Shown here piece after piece: positions 37,058 through 49,910 of a stretch of 64,000 bases of DNA. The notes under the pieces were generated by a model. That model was not told the DNA's origin. It was given only the letters and a program-made list of their open reading frames with translations, and did not search any database. Numbering within the stretch: position 1 is the first letter of the stretch; every line of letters begins with the position of its first letter. The stretch lies in NCBI GenBank assembly GCA_035079385.1, contig JAVHKY010000001.1:11432501-11496500 (forward strand). Direction: 5' to 3'. The translations under genes and the position numbers were made by a program. This DNA is from Aspidiotus rigidus (Eukaryota; Arthropoda; Insecta; Hemiptera; Diaspididae).

Positions 37058-40000
37058 CTAAAAGTATTTGCTGAAAACTGGAACTTTCTTCCAAAAATTA
37101 TACTTTTCTGAAAAGTAATCGCGTTCCATAGACCCATTCTTAATAATATGCAGAAATTCCATTCGTGGCGTTGATACCGGCAGCCAAGAGCTGAAAACGC
37201 TCATATTGATGGGGAACGGCTCGTTTGGATTCCTTTAGAATGAATTAAGACGAAAGTTAGAAGAAAAGGGAAGACAAAAGAGGGAAATACAATGTAAATT
37301 ATATAGGTCTAGAGCATTGCACTTCCGGAAGAGACGCATTTTCAGCGGGACAAGAGTTAAATTTAAACATAATCGTTATAAAAGTCATTAGAATAGGGTA
37401 AATTAATAAGTTGAAATCGCTAGAAACACCGAAAAAATTGGTACTCTATGAAACCTTAAAATATCAAAAAATTTCCAGATTTCCACACAAATTTTTTCAA
37501 AATTAATAAAAGGGCCAATGTATGATTTTTTTATCAGTTTTTGCCCGAAATTCGATGTGAAGTCCAAAAAAAAATTTCGAACAGTTGTACACGTCTTGTG
37601 AGCGCGTTAAACAAGCCCGCAGGTTCTTAAAAGTAATTAACAAATATAACAACCTGTAGTATTTCAATAAAATTTTTTTCAAAATTCGTGAAAAATACTC
37701 GAAAATTCTACGGCGTGCATAGAAGTTTGAAATTGACTCAAGGATCTTCAAAAGAACTACTTTTCGGCTTTGGAGCCAGAAACATGGCTTTTTACTAGCA
37801 TATAACCAATGCCGTCTCTGGGAGCTAAAAAGGAGAAGCAAAGCCGCTTCGAAAAAAAGTGAACTTTTTTGGCCGCTTTGCCTCTCATAGTTAACCTAGC
37901 AAGTTTATATAGCCATGCAAGTCATCTTCATTTGAATGAGGGGGGCTGGAAACACCTACGGCCATGAGAAATGGAAAATCAAGTTCTACTCATGATGAGT
38001 TTTCGAGGAAAATAATTTTTGACATGTTTTATGTCTTAACTCAGCCCCGACCCCTAATTTGAAATTCCGCGAATACCCCCCCCCTCACTCTCGTTACCCC
38101 GTTCGTGGTCCAGAAATCTTCGCGTACCCCCCCCTCCCTGAAATCTGCAGTTCACCTGGCCCAGTTTGTACTAGAGCAGTGTACTGAAGTTATACTAGGT
38201 CTACGCTCCTTTATATTAGGCCTAAACAAGTCTAGGCCTTTACTAGGCTACAGTTTAGCTTCCTCGCATACTCTTTAGCAGGTCCTCTTTCTATAGATTT
38301 ATGCTAGGCTTATGCTAGATCGTTTATACTATCTGTATACAGAGAGTGCAGTATACTAATATTATATTAGGCTTATAGTATCCTACGCCTGCCTATACTA
38401 AAGTCGACACTTACTTAGCTCTATACTAGGTCTAAATTTCATCTCATGTTTCGTGTCTTTACTGACTATACTAAGTAGGGAGCAAACCAACGCCCCGAAA
38501 GCTGGTAGCTTTTATACGAGGCTTCTCATACAAGGCTAAACCTATTACTCCAGCCTTTTTCAGGAGTAATATGAAAGCTTAGCTTGGTATATATATTGAG
38601 CTTTCTTAGTATAAGCCTGTATAGGTCTAGTATTCGTGACGTCATTCGATCGCGACGTCATCAGATAGGTCTAGTATTCGTGAGCCTCCAAAAAACGAGT
38701 ACCTAGTTTGAAATATTCTAAAGTAGATCACACTAAACCCAGAAGGGGGCGAATGAGCGGAGCGAATGAGCCCCAAAAGCTATCAACTTGAAATATTCCA
38801 AAGTAGACTAATACTAGTCCAGGCAGGGAGCACACTCACGTTTCCGGAACAAGAAGGTGATACTCCCAGATCAAGCAGACGAACTAGTATGCTACCTTAT
38901 AAAAGACATGTAACATGATCTTTATTTATTTGGCTACGCCAGAACATTTCTTTTTTCTTTACAGACCAATTTTTATCCTTCGGTTCAATTAGGCCGAGCT
39001 GTAAAGTGAATCCCTTCATAAGTTCAAATGCCTACTTCTCAGTACAGACCATAGTTTTATAGAAAACGATCATCTTACCCACTATGAGCGAAATTTACCA
39101 ATCGAGTGATCATTTCATCGCCAAATTCATAATCTTCGGCTGCTACTACTCCTACGCTGGCAGTTCTATTAAATATGAGATTCAAATCGCTTCCATGTCC
39201 AATACCTGCCCATCATCGTTATAGTTCTTCTAAATCATTGGAAGACTCATGCCTATCCAAAATTTTGTAATTATATTTAACGTGAGTACCAACCGAGAAA
39301 TAAGTCATCGGTTAATCCTCCAACGTTTCGATAGTCGTACAAATACAAATATTTTAGAGCTGTATACTTTTCCACTGCATGTATCAGGCCGCGACCATGC
39401 ATAACTCCAGTCAATAACTATAAAAAATTGAAACAGAAAGCTCATTAAAGAAAATATGATTTGAGTTTGTTTTTAAAAATCGAATATTGTTGAATTCACC
39501 TCGACCAAATTCGTAGCAGTGGATTTACTAATATCTTGACTTTTAAAAAACCTTATTTTTGCTGACTGCAAAATAAAATCAAGGTCATTCGGTTTACATG
39601 TCCATTCCATACCGGTGATTATGGGCAGCCATAACTTGTAATTTCGAGTAAATGTCCAATTGTCGTCGTTACTCACCCAATCTGAAACAATATGCCAGAG
39701 TTTTACAATCGTTCGGTTTGTCATCAAATGTAAAGAAAATAATATTCATAAGGGATAGTTCGTCTTCAAAGTTCGACCTATAGTTTTTAACCGCAAGAAG
39801 TGCTAAAGTCTCATGAATTATTTCTATGCAAGAATGGTATATCAGGAAGTGGATGAAATCCTTATTCTTAATTTTTCATGAATTAAGAATATTTTTCCCT
39901 TTCTACAAAAAGAAGCTTAATTACATTTATTTATTTAGATTGACGCCTAAGCATATAGATCAAGGTTTAGAATAATTTTCAATTATCTGGTTTCTTGAAG

Positions 40001-43000
40001 ATCAACCTTGACGCAATCTTCAATTCCTGTTTTTTCATGTTTTTTTCAGATTCAAGTTTTCAGCGGTGTGCTTAATGCTTATAATTAATTCCTTCGAAGC
40101 TCTGACCATAAAAATGAACCAAACTTACACGCAGCATGCTTTTAGAAACTTGAAATATTCTCTTAAGTCAGAGATCACAGTACTTCCTACTAACGTATCT
40201 CTTCAAAATTTCCAAACCTTGTTGCCAGACGACGTACCTTGAATTACAAGAGATTCTTCCCCGCTGGTCATACCCAGTAGCCACGATTTGTTTTGCGATA
40301 GATACGGTGTGACGACAGGATTTTCAGTTAGGAAAGCATTACCGACATCTTTTCTCTCTATAACTGGTTTGAAAATAATTGGTTCATCAGACACATTCCA
40401 CAGCTATAGTATAGAACAACAGTAATTGGTGAACAGATTAAAGTTTGTACAGATGATTCCATATTTTCTGACTGATACAGTTGTGAATTTTTTAATAGAT
40501 TTTTACTTAGGGGTCTCCTACAATGAGAGAAATGGTGGCAACAAGCAACAATCAATCTGGTATCAAATGGACCAATGGTATTGGAGATCTGATCATTGTA
40601 TTGTCCGTCGTTCTTGTTCGTTGCCAACTTTTGTTTCTCTGCAGGATACCCCAAATAAAAATGGACGTAGGAAATTTGTAACTCAATTATATCTACAATT
40701 TGAGATCAGACTGAAATTTCAGAGACTTTTCTAGGACGAGTTAGGGATCAAAATGTGCCAAAAATTGAACAATTTGCTTAGGTTATCCAAGTAAAAGTTC
40801 GAGGATTCGCTTATTGTGAAATTTTGTAGAATCATTTAAGTATTTTCTTCGGAATCAGCTTCCTCTCTCAACCCACATTGACACTTTTTGCACCTTTTTG
40901 CGCATTTTCGTGATTTTTCAATATATTTCTTTCAGTTATTTGAGCATTTAAAAGCTATTTATCGGGATAGCAGCTATTTAATGGAATAGCTTAATTTACA
41001 AAAGCAATGAAACTAGAGTCAATGATAATAATGAACTCGTTAACACGATCTTCGTATGATGTAGAACAGGTTTCATTATTGTGTACAGAGTTCGCTACCC
41101 CCTCCCCTTCTAGGACGTTACAATGAATAAAATTCTATTTATAACTGTATACTACTTGAAAGATTTTATGTTGCTTTGCATAATTAGATTTAAGAAAGTG
41201 TTCTATTCATTTAAAAGTGACTTCAACTCATTCTAAGGAGATGGGACCTCTTCATCTTCAGTCGGGTCCGGGGCAAGAAACACAGCGGGCTCCCCCCCCC
41301 CAAAAAAAAAAAAAATTGTTCCTCTCCCCTTGAAAATAGAGGCCATGCGGTCCCTTAACAGAGCCGGGCCCGGGTACGAAATTCCCAGTTGCCCCCCCCT
41401 CTCGTCAGGCCTGCCCCTTAGATGATGTTCATAAACTTTTTCTCTTAGTCAGTATAATTTTGTTCCACGAACTCCAAGTAAAAGCTTCAAACTTATAACA
41501 AAAATGATCCAAAACTTTGATTATCCAATCATAAATCTGACTGAAAATTCGAATTCTACGATCTTGATTACCCCTTAGACGACTTTAATAAACTGTTGCT
41601 CTTGATCAGTTAAACTTCTGTTCACAAACTCCAGAAAAGGGCTTCAAACTTTGAGAAAAAATGACCCAATCATAAATCTGACTGGAAAATCGAATTCTAC
41701 GCCCACAAGAACCCCTTAGTTGATCTTCATTATGCATTCAGTCGAAAATCAGAATTTTGGCCACCTAGCATGGTGTTTCATCCCATTGTGCACCGGTGGC
41801 TACCAGTTCCGAATACAATTTGAAAGTTCGAACGAATTTTCCTTTTCGATAACCTTGGCAAATATGGCACAAAGAGTTCGACATTAGAAAAATTGTAAAT
41901 ATAATTTAGTCAACGTTTCGTATTTTAACGCAAAAAACTCTAGACCACATTTCCATTCAACTATTGACGTTATCATGGCCATATTCTTATACTTCAATAA
42001 TGACAATTTTTACAAATGTTAAAACCTGAATTTTTCTACATTCATAGTACTTACAAACACTTTTTCAGCAGTTGTTACCAGTTCCTGAGCTTCTTTCTGC
42101 TGTAAACATGTTTTCAATGATTCCGACGTATCCGTTGAACAGTTTACTGCTTTTCCAAACGTTTCGGCAACAGATCTAGCTACGTCTCCCGTCCAGAAGG
42201 TCGCAGAGTTTGTAATAAATCCACTCTGCATTATCACTTGATCAAAATAATCTGGAAAATAGGCTTGCTAATTGAAAGATGTAGGTACGACAATTTAAAT
42301 GTGGAAGTCTTCCAGACCTATGCTCAGTGACGAAAATGTGTGGGCATGTACGCACATTGAACCCGAACTATGCCCGTACAGTGTTATTCTGTGTGGATCG
42401 CCACCAAAATCGTATATACTTTCTCTCGTCCATTTCATAGCCAGAGTTTGGTCTCTCAACGCCATATTTCCTGGTATAACTGTATCGCCAGTGCTCAAGA
42501 AACCCAAAACTCCCAATCGGTAACTCACCATCACCAATATTATTTCCCTGTTCATAATGAATTCTGGGCCGTTTTGCATCGGACTACCATATTTAAATTT
42601 TCCTCCAAAAACGTAGAACAATACCGGTATATTGCTTCCGGGTCTTGCATTCTGGATGATAAATAAAATTTCATTTCACATTTTGTGGGTTGATAACTTA
42701 ACGTGCATCTTTATAGGTTAATGAATCTTCAAACCAGTGGAGTGAAAACATTCATATAGAGGCAATCCTCTTTTCCAGCGTATTTGTTGCTCTTCTCGGG
42801 TATTTGTGAGCATAATGGAGGTTGTACTGTCGCATTGAAAATACCCTTCCACGGATCAGCTGGAACTGGAGGCTGAAAATTAAAAGAAAAAAAATACGTT
42901 TAAAATAAGCTTTTTCTGAGTCGAACCAGAGAACTCAATGCTTCTTCAATCTTCTCTAGGTATGGTCGATGGTCTAGTGGTAGACCAGGAAAAATCGAAA

Positions 43001-44207
43001 TTTCTGGAACCGGTCATAAAGTGGTTGACGATAGCACAAATGTGTTGTGAGGAAGAGGAAGGATAAATCGTTCTGGTTGGTTCCCCTCCCCCTCTCCCCA
43101 AGAAAAAACGCATCGCTGAAGGTCGGTCGATGTAATTTTGCGATAAATACCGAATTCATGGGCATCGTCAATGGCGGAGATAGTCAAGTTCAAAAGACGA
43201 GCCACCAACTGCTAGTGTAAGGTTTATGGGAGGTTAAAGGCTGCTTAAATGAGCGAGAAACTCACTAAGGAGTTCTACCGGACTGGTCTACGCACACTAA
43301 ATGTCATCAACGTACCCTTGCCAAAAATAGCCGTTACTTAAAAGCACCCGGCCCGAACAGAATAGCTCAAGCTAAAATTTGAATATGAAAATTTCTGAGA
43401 TGAGTAAGAACCCAAGAGGTATCCAATAGGCATCGCCACCTCCTAGCGGAACTCTTGGGTTCAGTCGTTTTCTATACCTCGAAGTGTTATAATATTTATT
43501 GCGGTCCTTGTATTTGCCTCTTTAACGTCTTTGAGTATCTTTCTTTGTCTTTGTCTACTTCAGCGTAAGGATCCTTGCATCTTTTCATCTGTAGCGATTA
43601 TTTTCCATCCTATTCTCCAACTTCATGGTTTTTTTCGGCTAAATTAAAATGTTCTGGGATTTTCGACATTCCGCGTTTTTTGGTACAATATTATGTGCTT
43701 ACTTCGAACCGCAGATTTCCAATAGGTGCCTTTGCATATGGAATACCATAATAAGCGATGAATGGTGTCTGCTTTCTGGCTACTTTGGCGACACCTTCAA
43801 TTAGTCCATATTTTGTTCGCACTATGTGAGGATGAACTACTTCGCCTGTAGAAAAAATACAAATAATTTTTATAGGCCTACATAAAAATTCTCAAAAACT
43901 AGCGTCACTCCTTTCATCCTTTACCAGTGATTTAGAATTGTTGCGTTCACAGTGTTAGCAAGTTTTGTTATTTCATAAGTACCTATTTCGTTGAACAATT
44001 TTATTTTCTTAGGATTTTTTTTTGTTATCTGGATAGCTCCTTGCTTTGTGGTCTTAGAGGCTACTTTGAAAACACGTTTTTCGATGTTAGTAAATACTTA
44101 AAATTAAAAATAGGAATTCGTTTGGTTTACTTACCGAGACCAGATACCAATTCTAACGTAGAGAAATTTAGAAATCCGACAAACAATATAGGCACAACTC
44201 GCCACAT
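37058..44207 (-). CDS. Carboxylesterase gene C, ten exons, 552 aa, intact
   Basis: Third esterase copy. Exons: 44135-44207, 43703-43845, 42735-42872, 42318-42651, 42055-42251, 40238-40403, 39500-39681, 39294-39417, 39079-39205 and 37058-37232; sum 1659 bases, one open frame ending in TAG. Exon 1 encodes a signal peptide (MWRVVPILFVGFLNFSTLEL). The catalytic residues are Ser213 (GHSSG), Glu344 (TSGEE) and His456 (GIGHGSDL). Oxyanion motif FGGKF with Lys136. Exon 7 is one codon longer than in A and B, a feature shared with D; exon 9 is also one codon longer than in all the others. Introns are shorter than in A and B; intron 2 is only 830 bases and contains a Penelope-like remnant that is also in D. 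Secreted ester hydrolase by family; substrate unknown. Confidence 0.9.
37795..38025. repeat. Segment shared by introns 9 of genes C and D
   Basis: The block from TAACCAATGCCGT through GGAAACACCTACGGCCATGA to GATGAGTTTTCGAGGAAAAT is repeated at ~48425-48645 in gene D. It was present before C and D separated. Confidence 0.65.
38160..38720. repeat. TATACTAGGTCTA-rich low-complexity tract, intron 9 of gene C
   Basis: Dense, irregular copies of CTAGGTCTA, AGGCTTATACTAG, AGGCCTA and TAGTATA words over ~550 bases. The vocabulary is the same as at 14690-14790 and in the arms of the inverted repeat in gene B. Not a simple tandem array. Confidence 0.55.
40404..42054. other. Intron 5 of gene C
   Basis: The intron is 1.65 kb and related to intron 5 of gene D (51512-52516) at both ends. 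A C-run/A-run region near 41280-41400 (GGGCTCCCCCCCCCC, GAGCCGGGCCCGGG) looks like a decayed small element. No gene is seen. Confidence 0.5.
43014..43208 (-). pseudogene. Penelope-like RT fragment in intron 2 of gene C
   Basis: The minus strand reads MVARLLNLTISAIDDAHEFGIYRK and TSTD, the thumb-side motif of Penelope-like reverse transcriptases. The same remnant with more sequence is in intron 2 of gene D (to 55165). The following 43240-43690 matches 55200-55670, so the insertion predates the C/D split. Confidence 0.55.
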
Positions 44208-44548
44208 CTTCCTGGTTTAAAAAATATATATAATATGGATTTTCATGTTGTGTAATGAACTACGTACTTATCGGTACCTATTATTCGTAATAATGGAAAA
44301 ATATCAATGACTAGCTTCGCAATTTGGGAATATTTTTTAACGTAGGAGTGTCATTGATGGAAATCAAATGAAACGAGAGATACAAATCTTTTAGAATAAC
44401 CTCTAAAACCGAGAACTGAACGATAAAAACCGTCAAAATGACAGCATGTACCCTCGAATCCCACGCGGCACTCCGTTCATAAGGATAGTAGATTGATAAC
44501 ACAGGAACGTATCACAGAACTTATTTACTGAATGATCAGAAAAATTAA

Positions 44549-44564
44549 TCATTTCATGAAATGA
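44549..44564. promoter_or_regulatory. 16-bp perfect palindrome upstream of gene C
   Basis: TCATTTCATGAAATGA lies ~340 bases before the start codon of gene C, within a cluster of TGATC words (44530-44640: AATGATCAG, AAATGATCGAG, TTTGATCATTG, CATGATCAG, AAATGATTGGG). It could be a binding site for a dimeric factor or a decayed repeat. Confidence 0.25.
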
Positions 44565-45019
44565 TCGAGCTCTTTGATCATTGCGCGACATGATCAGTTC
44601 TCCTGAACATTACGTGAAATGATTGGGAAAAAATAGCATTTTTCCGTGATTTGATCAAATTTTTTCACCCTTTACGAGAATGTACAAATTTGCGGCTACA
44701 AAATTCATCATTTTACTCTCGATATTCATGCGAATATAAAAAAAGCAGTATAATAAAATACTCGAACTTACCTACTCAAACGAACGTATCATGTTAATGA
44801 AAAAGAACGGTGTCGCATCTCTTCAGAAGTTTATTCCAGTTATTTCCTGATTGTAAACAGGAGGAGACGTGTACCTAATACCAGTACCGATAGTCTGCTA
44901 CTAATGAATCATAACAGTATTACTCGTTGCAGCAATTTGGAGTGTATTATTGTGCCGGTGTTCAGCTCATCGTGTTTTCTCAAAATATTCGTAAATAGTT
45001 CGGATTTCTTTACCTACTA

Positions 45020-45194
45020 CAGGCGTGGATCCAGACGATCACTTTAGGAGGGGAAATAATCAAAAAAAAGTCTAAAGGACTTTTTTTTTTTTTTTTTTTT
45101 CTTTTTGATACCACAGTTTTTTTGTTGTTTTTTGGTTTCTTGTTTTTTTTGTTTGAGGAGAGGAAATTTCCCCCATCCCCTGGATCCGCGCCTG
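45020..45194. mobile_element. 175-bp hAT-like MITE (CAGGCGTGGATCCAG termini)
   Basis: The ends CAGGCGTGGATCCAG and CTGGATCCGCGCCTG are inverted copies around a poly-T core. TACTA occurs on both sides. No coding content. A common type in arthropod genomes. Confidence 0.7.
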
Positions 45195-45213
45195 GTACTA
45201 TCGATTTTAAGTT

Positions 45214-45453
45214 ATGGATCTAACTAGGACCCAGGATAAGGAAACGGAAGCTCTCACTATTCTCAGTGACGACTCTGGTGTGGAGAAGAATCGGCGATAC
45301 TATCACCAACGTGAAAAATTTCAAATAGCAGAACTCGGTGGACTGCGACGTATCCAAAGAAAAAGTGACGGAAAATTAATGGCGACAGAAGAGAGTATCA
45401 TAAACATTATTAGAGACGTGCTTACGGCTATCGGTCATAAAGGCAACCCTTGA
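45214..45453 (+). pseudogene. Integrase-like (KRBA2-type) fragment
   Basis: The 79-codon frame contains RRYYHQREKFQIAELGGLRRI and a later IRDVLTAIGHKG, which resembles the zinc-binding head of KRBA2/Ginger-like integrase proteins (a YYL.+RYDIL..GG pattern, then a H..TGHGG pattern). The second metal-binding half and the catalytic core are missing. Assignment is by motif memory only. Confidence 0.35.
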
Positions 45454-45484
45454 ATCTCACCTGGTATTCCTAACCTTCACGAAT

Positions 45485-46135
45485 ATGTTTGTACTTTTGA
45501 AATCACAAAACTGCGTCGGAAACTGGCGTCACGTAAATTCTACGATTAGGTATAGTTTAATATATCGCCTCACTCAGATCCCTTTGAGTGAGGTAGCGTT
45601 TAATAAGGAACACGTGACGATAAAGCACTTGGCTAGAGTGAATCAGGACAAAGTGGACATCGACCTCATGGTCCGTAGGAGACTTACAAGAAAAAGTCTC
45701 GATTCTACTACCTCCCTCCCCCGCCAGTTGCATCTTGATAGGCGTGAACGGTGGATTAGGATGCCGTTTTTGGGGAAGTTTTCTTCGGAGGTGAGCCGTG
45801 TCCTCCGTCCCTTTGGTTTCCGACCGGCGTTTTATAGTACCAATACGGTGAAGAGCCTTTTGGTCAAGTTAAAGGATCCGATACCGATGGCCGAGAGGGA
45901 GGGTGTTTATAGGGTGGCCTGTGGTGATTGCCCGAGTGTGTACATAGGGATGACTAGCCGTCAATTCAAAATTAGAGTTGACGAACACAGGAAAGCATGG
46001 GAAAAAAGAAAAGTAGGGGAGTCGGCGTTTGCTGACCACTTAATTGAATGTGGTCATAGCCTCAAAGAGGGATCTGAAATTCTCCTCCACAGGGAAAAAT
46101 CTTATTTTAAGCGCTTAGCTTTAGAAGAAATTTAA
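45485..46135 (+). pseudogene. Penelope-like element: RT tail plus GIY-YIG endonuclease
   Basis: 216 codons. The first ~24 codons (to ~45556) are not Penelope-like: they match the foldback repeat found upstream of genes A and B. From there the frame carries the end of the reverse transcriptase (VTIKHLARVNQDKVDIDLMV), a linker (FGFRPAFYSTN) and the GIY-YIG nuclease with GVYRVACGDCPSVYIGMTSR, the RVDEH motif and the CxxC...H...H zinc signature (CGDC, ADHLIECGH). The frame is open to EEI. The 3' sequence continues to ~46400. It is 5'-truncated and so unable to move alone. Confidence 0.75.
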
Positions 46136-47325
46136 ATTCATCGTCACCGAAATACATTACCGTGGTGAACAGGTACATTCCTGAGGAGGGATTGATTGAA
46201 TTAGTCTATGAGAATGATTCACATTTCGATGACTCGCTGGTTCAGTCATGACCTCCTCGTTCGTTGTTACTCGTTCTTGTTGGTGTTGGGTTCAATCGCT
46301 TTCTATACCGTGAGAATGGCTGTTTAGCCGAAAGCGCTCGGTTTGTTTGTATTATTGTGCGGTTCTTGTATTTGTCTTTGTTACTCTCTGCGAGTATATT
46401 TCTCTATGATGGATGACCGTAAAATTAAAAAACGCATTGATTCTACTTTGGTACATCATTATCCATGAATCCAGTCTTCCGAAAGGAAAATTGTAGAGAC
46501 CTACGAAAAGATTGTCGGTAGATCGAAGAAACTGGAAATAAAAAAGAAGAGATTTTTTGGCATAGCCAAATATATTCGCGGGGCTTATTCGCTCCCCTCG
46601 TCCGCCCCCTTCCTTGCTGTTGTATAAGAATGGTATGGGAAATATTTTGAGCTATCACACAGGTATACATTTGCACACCGACGCGCACGTGGGGTGTACT
46701 CGCAAATTTCTGAATCACCCACGGGTAGAGATTGGCACGAGCACGGTCTCTCATGACCGGGGGGGGGGGAAGGGGTGTACTCGCGAATTTTCGAGACAAA
46801 AGACATGAAACATGTCAAAAATTGGCAATGAATGCGAGAGAACCCTTTTTTAAAAGAAGTAAATTTTTAACCTCCGATTCATCGCCCGTCATCAGGTATC
46901 CGACGCGACGTACTTCTGACTCAGATCTAATCAGAGCCGACCTTTTATTTGCGCTATGTATAAGAGGATCTGACGCTCGACTTTTGAGCTATCCTTAAGA
47001 GTACTTACTACGGAAATTGGGAAAAATTTTGTTTTTGGAGCTATTAGCATCTGTGGTCTCTCTACATGACCAAACAACAAGATGACGAAGAAAAATTCAG
47101 AAAAATATAATTTGAAATGTATATCACTCAATTATATGAGAATAATATAAACTCACAGCCATAATTTATGAGTTACATTGATATGATAAAAATTATTGTT
47201 TGAGTAAATTTCTACGAGACTGAAAAAACAAGATGATGAAAAAAAATATATAAAAATATAATTCGAACTAAATATTAGACGTATATGAAAATATACGGTA
47301 ACTCATAACACTAGATATAACATTT

Positions 47326-47670
47326 AAAAAAAAAATTGATAAATGCAAAAACGAAATTATACGATTCTGGAGTGGAAGTATTTTCGATGTTGACCACAAT
47401 GCCGTTGACTGTTTTTTGAAATTGGCTCTGGTTATCGAGAAATGATCCTAATATAAAGTTTCCGCGAATCATAGCGTCGCGCTTACCCAGCTGTCGAATT
47501 TCGCGAGGACGAGAAGTACTCCACACGGCGCTACGATTCGCGAAAACTTGATGTGATCATTTCTCGATAACCAGAGCCAATTTTAAAAGACAGTCGACGG
47601 CATTGTGGTCAGCATCGAAAATACTTCCAGAGCCGTATAATTGTGTTCATACATTTTTCAATTTTTTTCT
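47326..47670. mobile_element. 345-bp foldback element downstream of gene D
   Basis: Arms ~47326-47485 and ~47527-47670 are inverted copies (for example TTGGCTCTGGTTATCGAGAA and its complement) around a 40-base centre. The corresponding spacer downstream of gene B (about 18757) lacks it. No coding content. Confidence 0.75.
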
Positions 47671-49910
47671 TTTTGTTGTGTAGGTAGTGTAATATAAAGG
47701 AGAAAATTACAACATGGTCAAGTACAAAGATTTATAGAAAACATACAATTAAGAATCATTGCTAAAAGTCAAACGTATTTACTAAAAACTGGAACTTTCT
47801 TCCAAAAATTATACTTCTCTAAAAAGTAATCGCGTTTCATAGATCCATTCCTGATAATATGAAGGAATTCCATTCGTGGCGTTGATACCGGTAGCCAAGA
47901 GCTGAAAACGCTCACATTGATGGGGAATGGCTCGTTTGGATTCCTTTAGAATGAATTAAGCCAAAAGTTAGAAGAAAAGGAAAACAAAAAGAGGGAAAAT
48001 ACCATTACAAAGAAGAGTGTACAACCCGAAGGTGTAGCAAATCATCCATCTTTCCGGAGTTTTGTAACCCCTCTGAGAAAGAGTCAGAAATTGCGTGACG
48101 TGGAGTATACAGAGGGAGAGATGAGGCAGCCGCCTCCTACAAAAAGGGAGAAATATGTACTCTTATAGGAGCGTAATCTGGGCAACGAAGCTCAATAGAA
48201 TATTTAAGAGACATTGCCCATAATTTGTAATTGTTTTTTAGTTTTGACTTCACCATTTATCCTGAGGGTACTTTTTTACATATTTTGAAATTTTTTCTCT
48301 GTCTCGATTTTTTCTCCATCTCGAGGAAAGAAGGACGGCGACTAGTGCCAGCGGCGGGTCGAACCTGCGGCAATTAGATTTCGCGGTGGAGTACCCACAG
48401 CGAATTAACCTGTCCCCTTTACTAACATATAACCAATGCCGTGTCTGGGAACTAAAAAGAAGATGCAAAGCCACTTCGAAAATGGTCATTTGTTGGCCGC
48501 TTTGGCTCCCATAGTTAGTCTAGAGAGTTGGTATAGTCATGCAAGTCATCTATATTTGAATAAGGGTGCCTGGAAACACCTACGGCCATGAGAAATAGAA
48601 AATCAAGTTCTACTCATGATGAGTTTTCGAGGAAAATGATTTTTTTTCCTACAGACCAATTTCTATCCTTCGGATCAACTAAGCCGAGGTGTAAAAAGAA
48701 TCTTTTCATATGTTCAAATGCCTCCCTTCAAGTACAGGCCATAGTTGAAGGAAACGATCATCTTACCCACTATGAACGAAATTCACCAATCGAGTGATCA
48801 TTTCATCGCCAAATTCATAATCCTCGGCTGCTAATCCTCGGCTGGCAGTTCTATTAAAAATGAGATGCAATTCGCTTGCGTGTCCAATACCTGCACATCA
48901 TCGTACGAGTAAAAATTCTTCTAAGTCATTGGAAGATTCACGCCTACCCAGAATTTTGTAATTATATTCAACATGAGCACCAACCAAGAAATAAATCATC
49001 GGTTAATCCTCCAACGTCTCGATAGTCGTACAAATACAAATATTTTACAGCTTCATATTTTTCCACTGCGTCTATCAGGCCGCGACCAAACATAACTCCA
49101 TTTAATAACTATAGAAAAGTGAAACAGAAAGCATAGGTACCTATTAAAGAAAACATGATTTGAGTTTGTTTTTAAAAATCAAATATTGTTGAATTCACCT
49201 CGACGAAATTCAAAGCCGTGGATTTACTAATGTCTTGATTTTTAAAAAACTTTATTTTTGCTGATTGTAAAATAAAATCCAGGTCATTCGGTTTACATGT
49301 CCATTTTATACCGGTCATTATGGGCAGCCATAACCTGTAATTACGCGGGATATTCCGATCGTCCACGTCACTCACCCAATCTGAAATAATGTCACAGTTT
49401 CACAATCGTTTGGTTTGTCATCAAATTGAAAGAAAATATTCATAAGGGATAGTTTGTCTTCAAAGTTTGACCTAGTTTTCAAGAATTACTTAAATCTCAT
49501 AAATTATTTCTACGCAAAAGTGGTACAAATATATCTGAAGTGAAGTGGATAAAATCCCTCTTCACAGGAGTTTTCTTTCGTGTTATTCTTACTTTTTCAT
49601 GAATTAAAAATATTTTTTTCTTTCTATGAGAAGAGGTTTACACTCATTTATTTAGCTTCACGCCTAAGCACAAAGTATGGAATAATTTTCAATTATCTGT
49701 TTTCGTGAGGATCAACTTTGACTCAATGTTAAATTTCTGTTTTTTCGTAATTTTTCAGATTCAAGTTTTCCGCGGTGTGCCTAATGCTTATAATTGATTC
49801 CTTCAAAGCTCTGATCATAAAAATGAATCAAACTTATGGTGTTGGCAAATTGGACTGATTTTGGAAAAAAAAAAATATTGCGACATAGTACGGTAAAGCC
49901 CTTATTGCTG

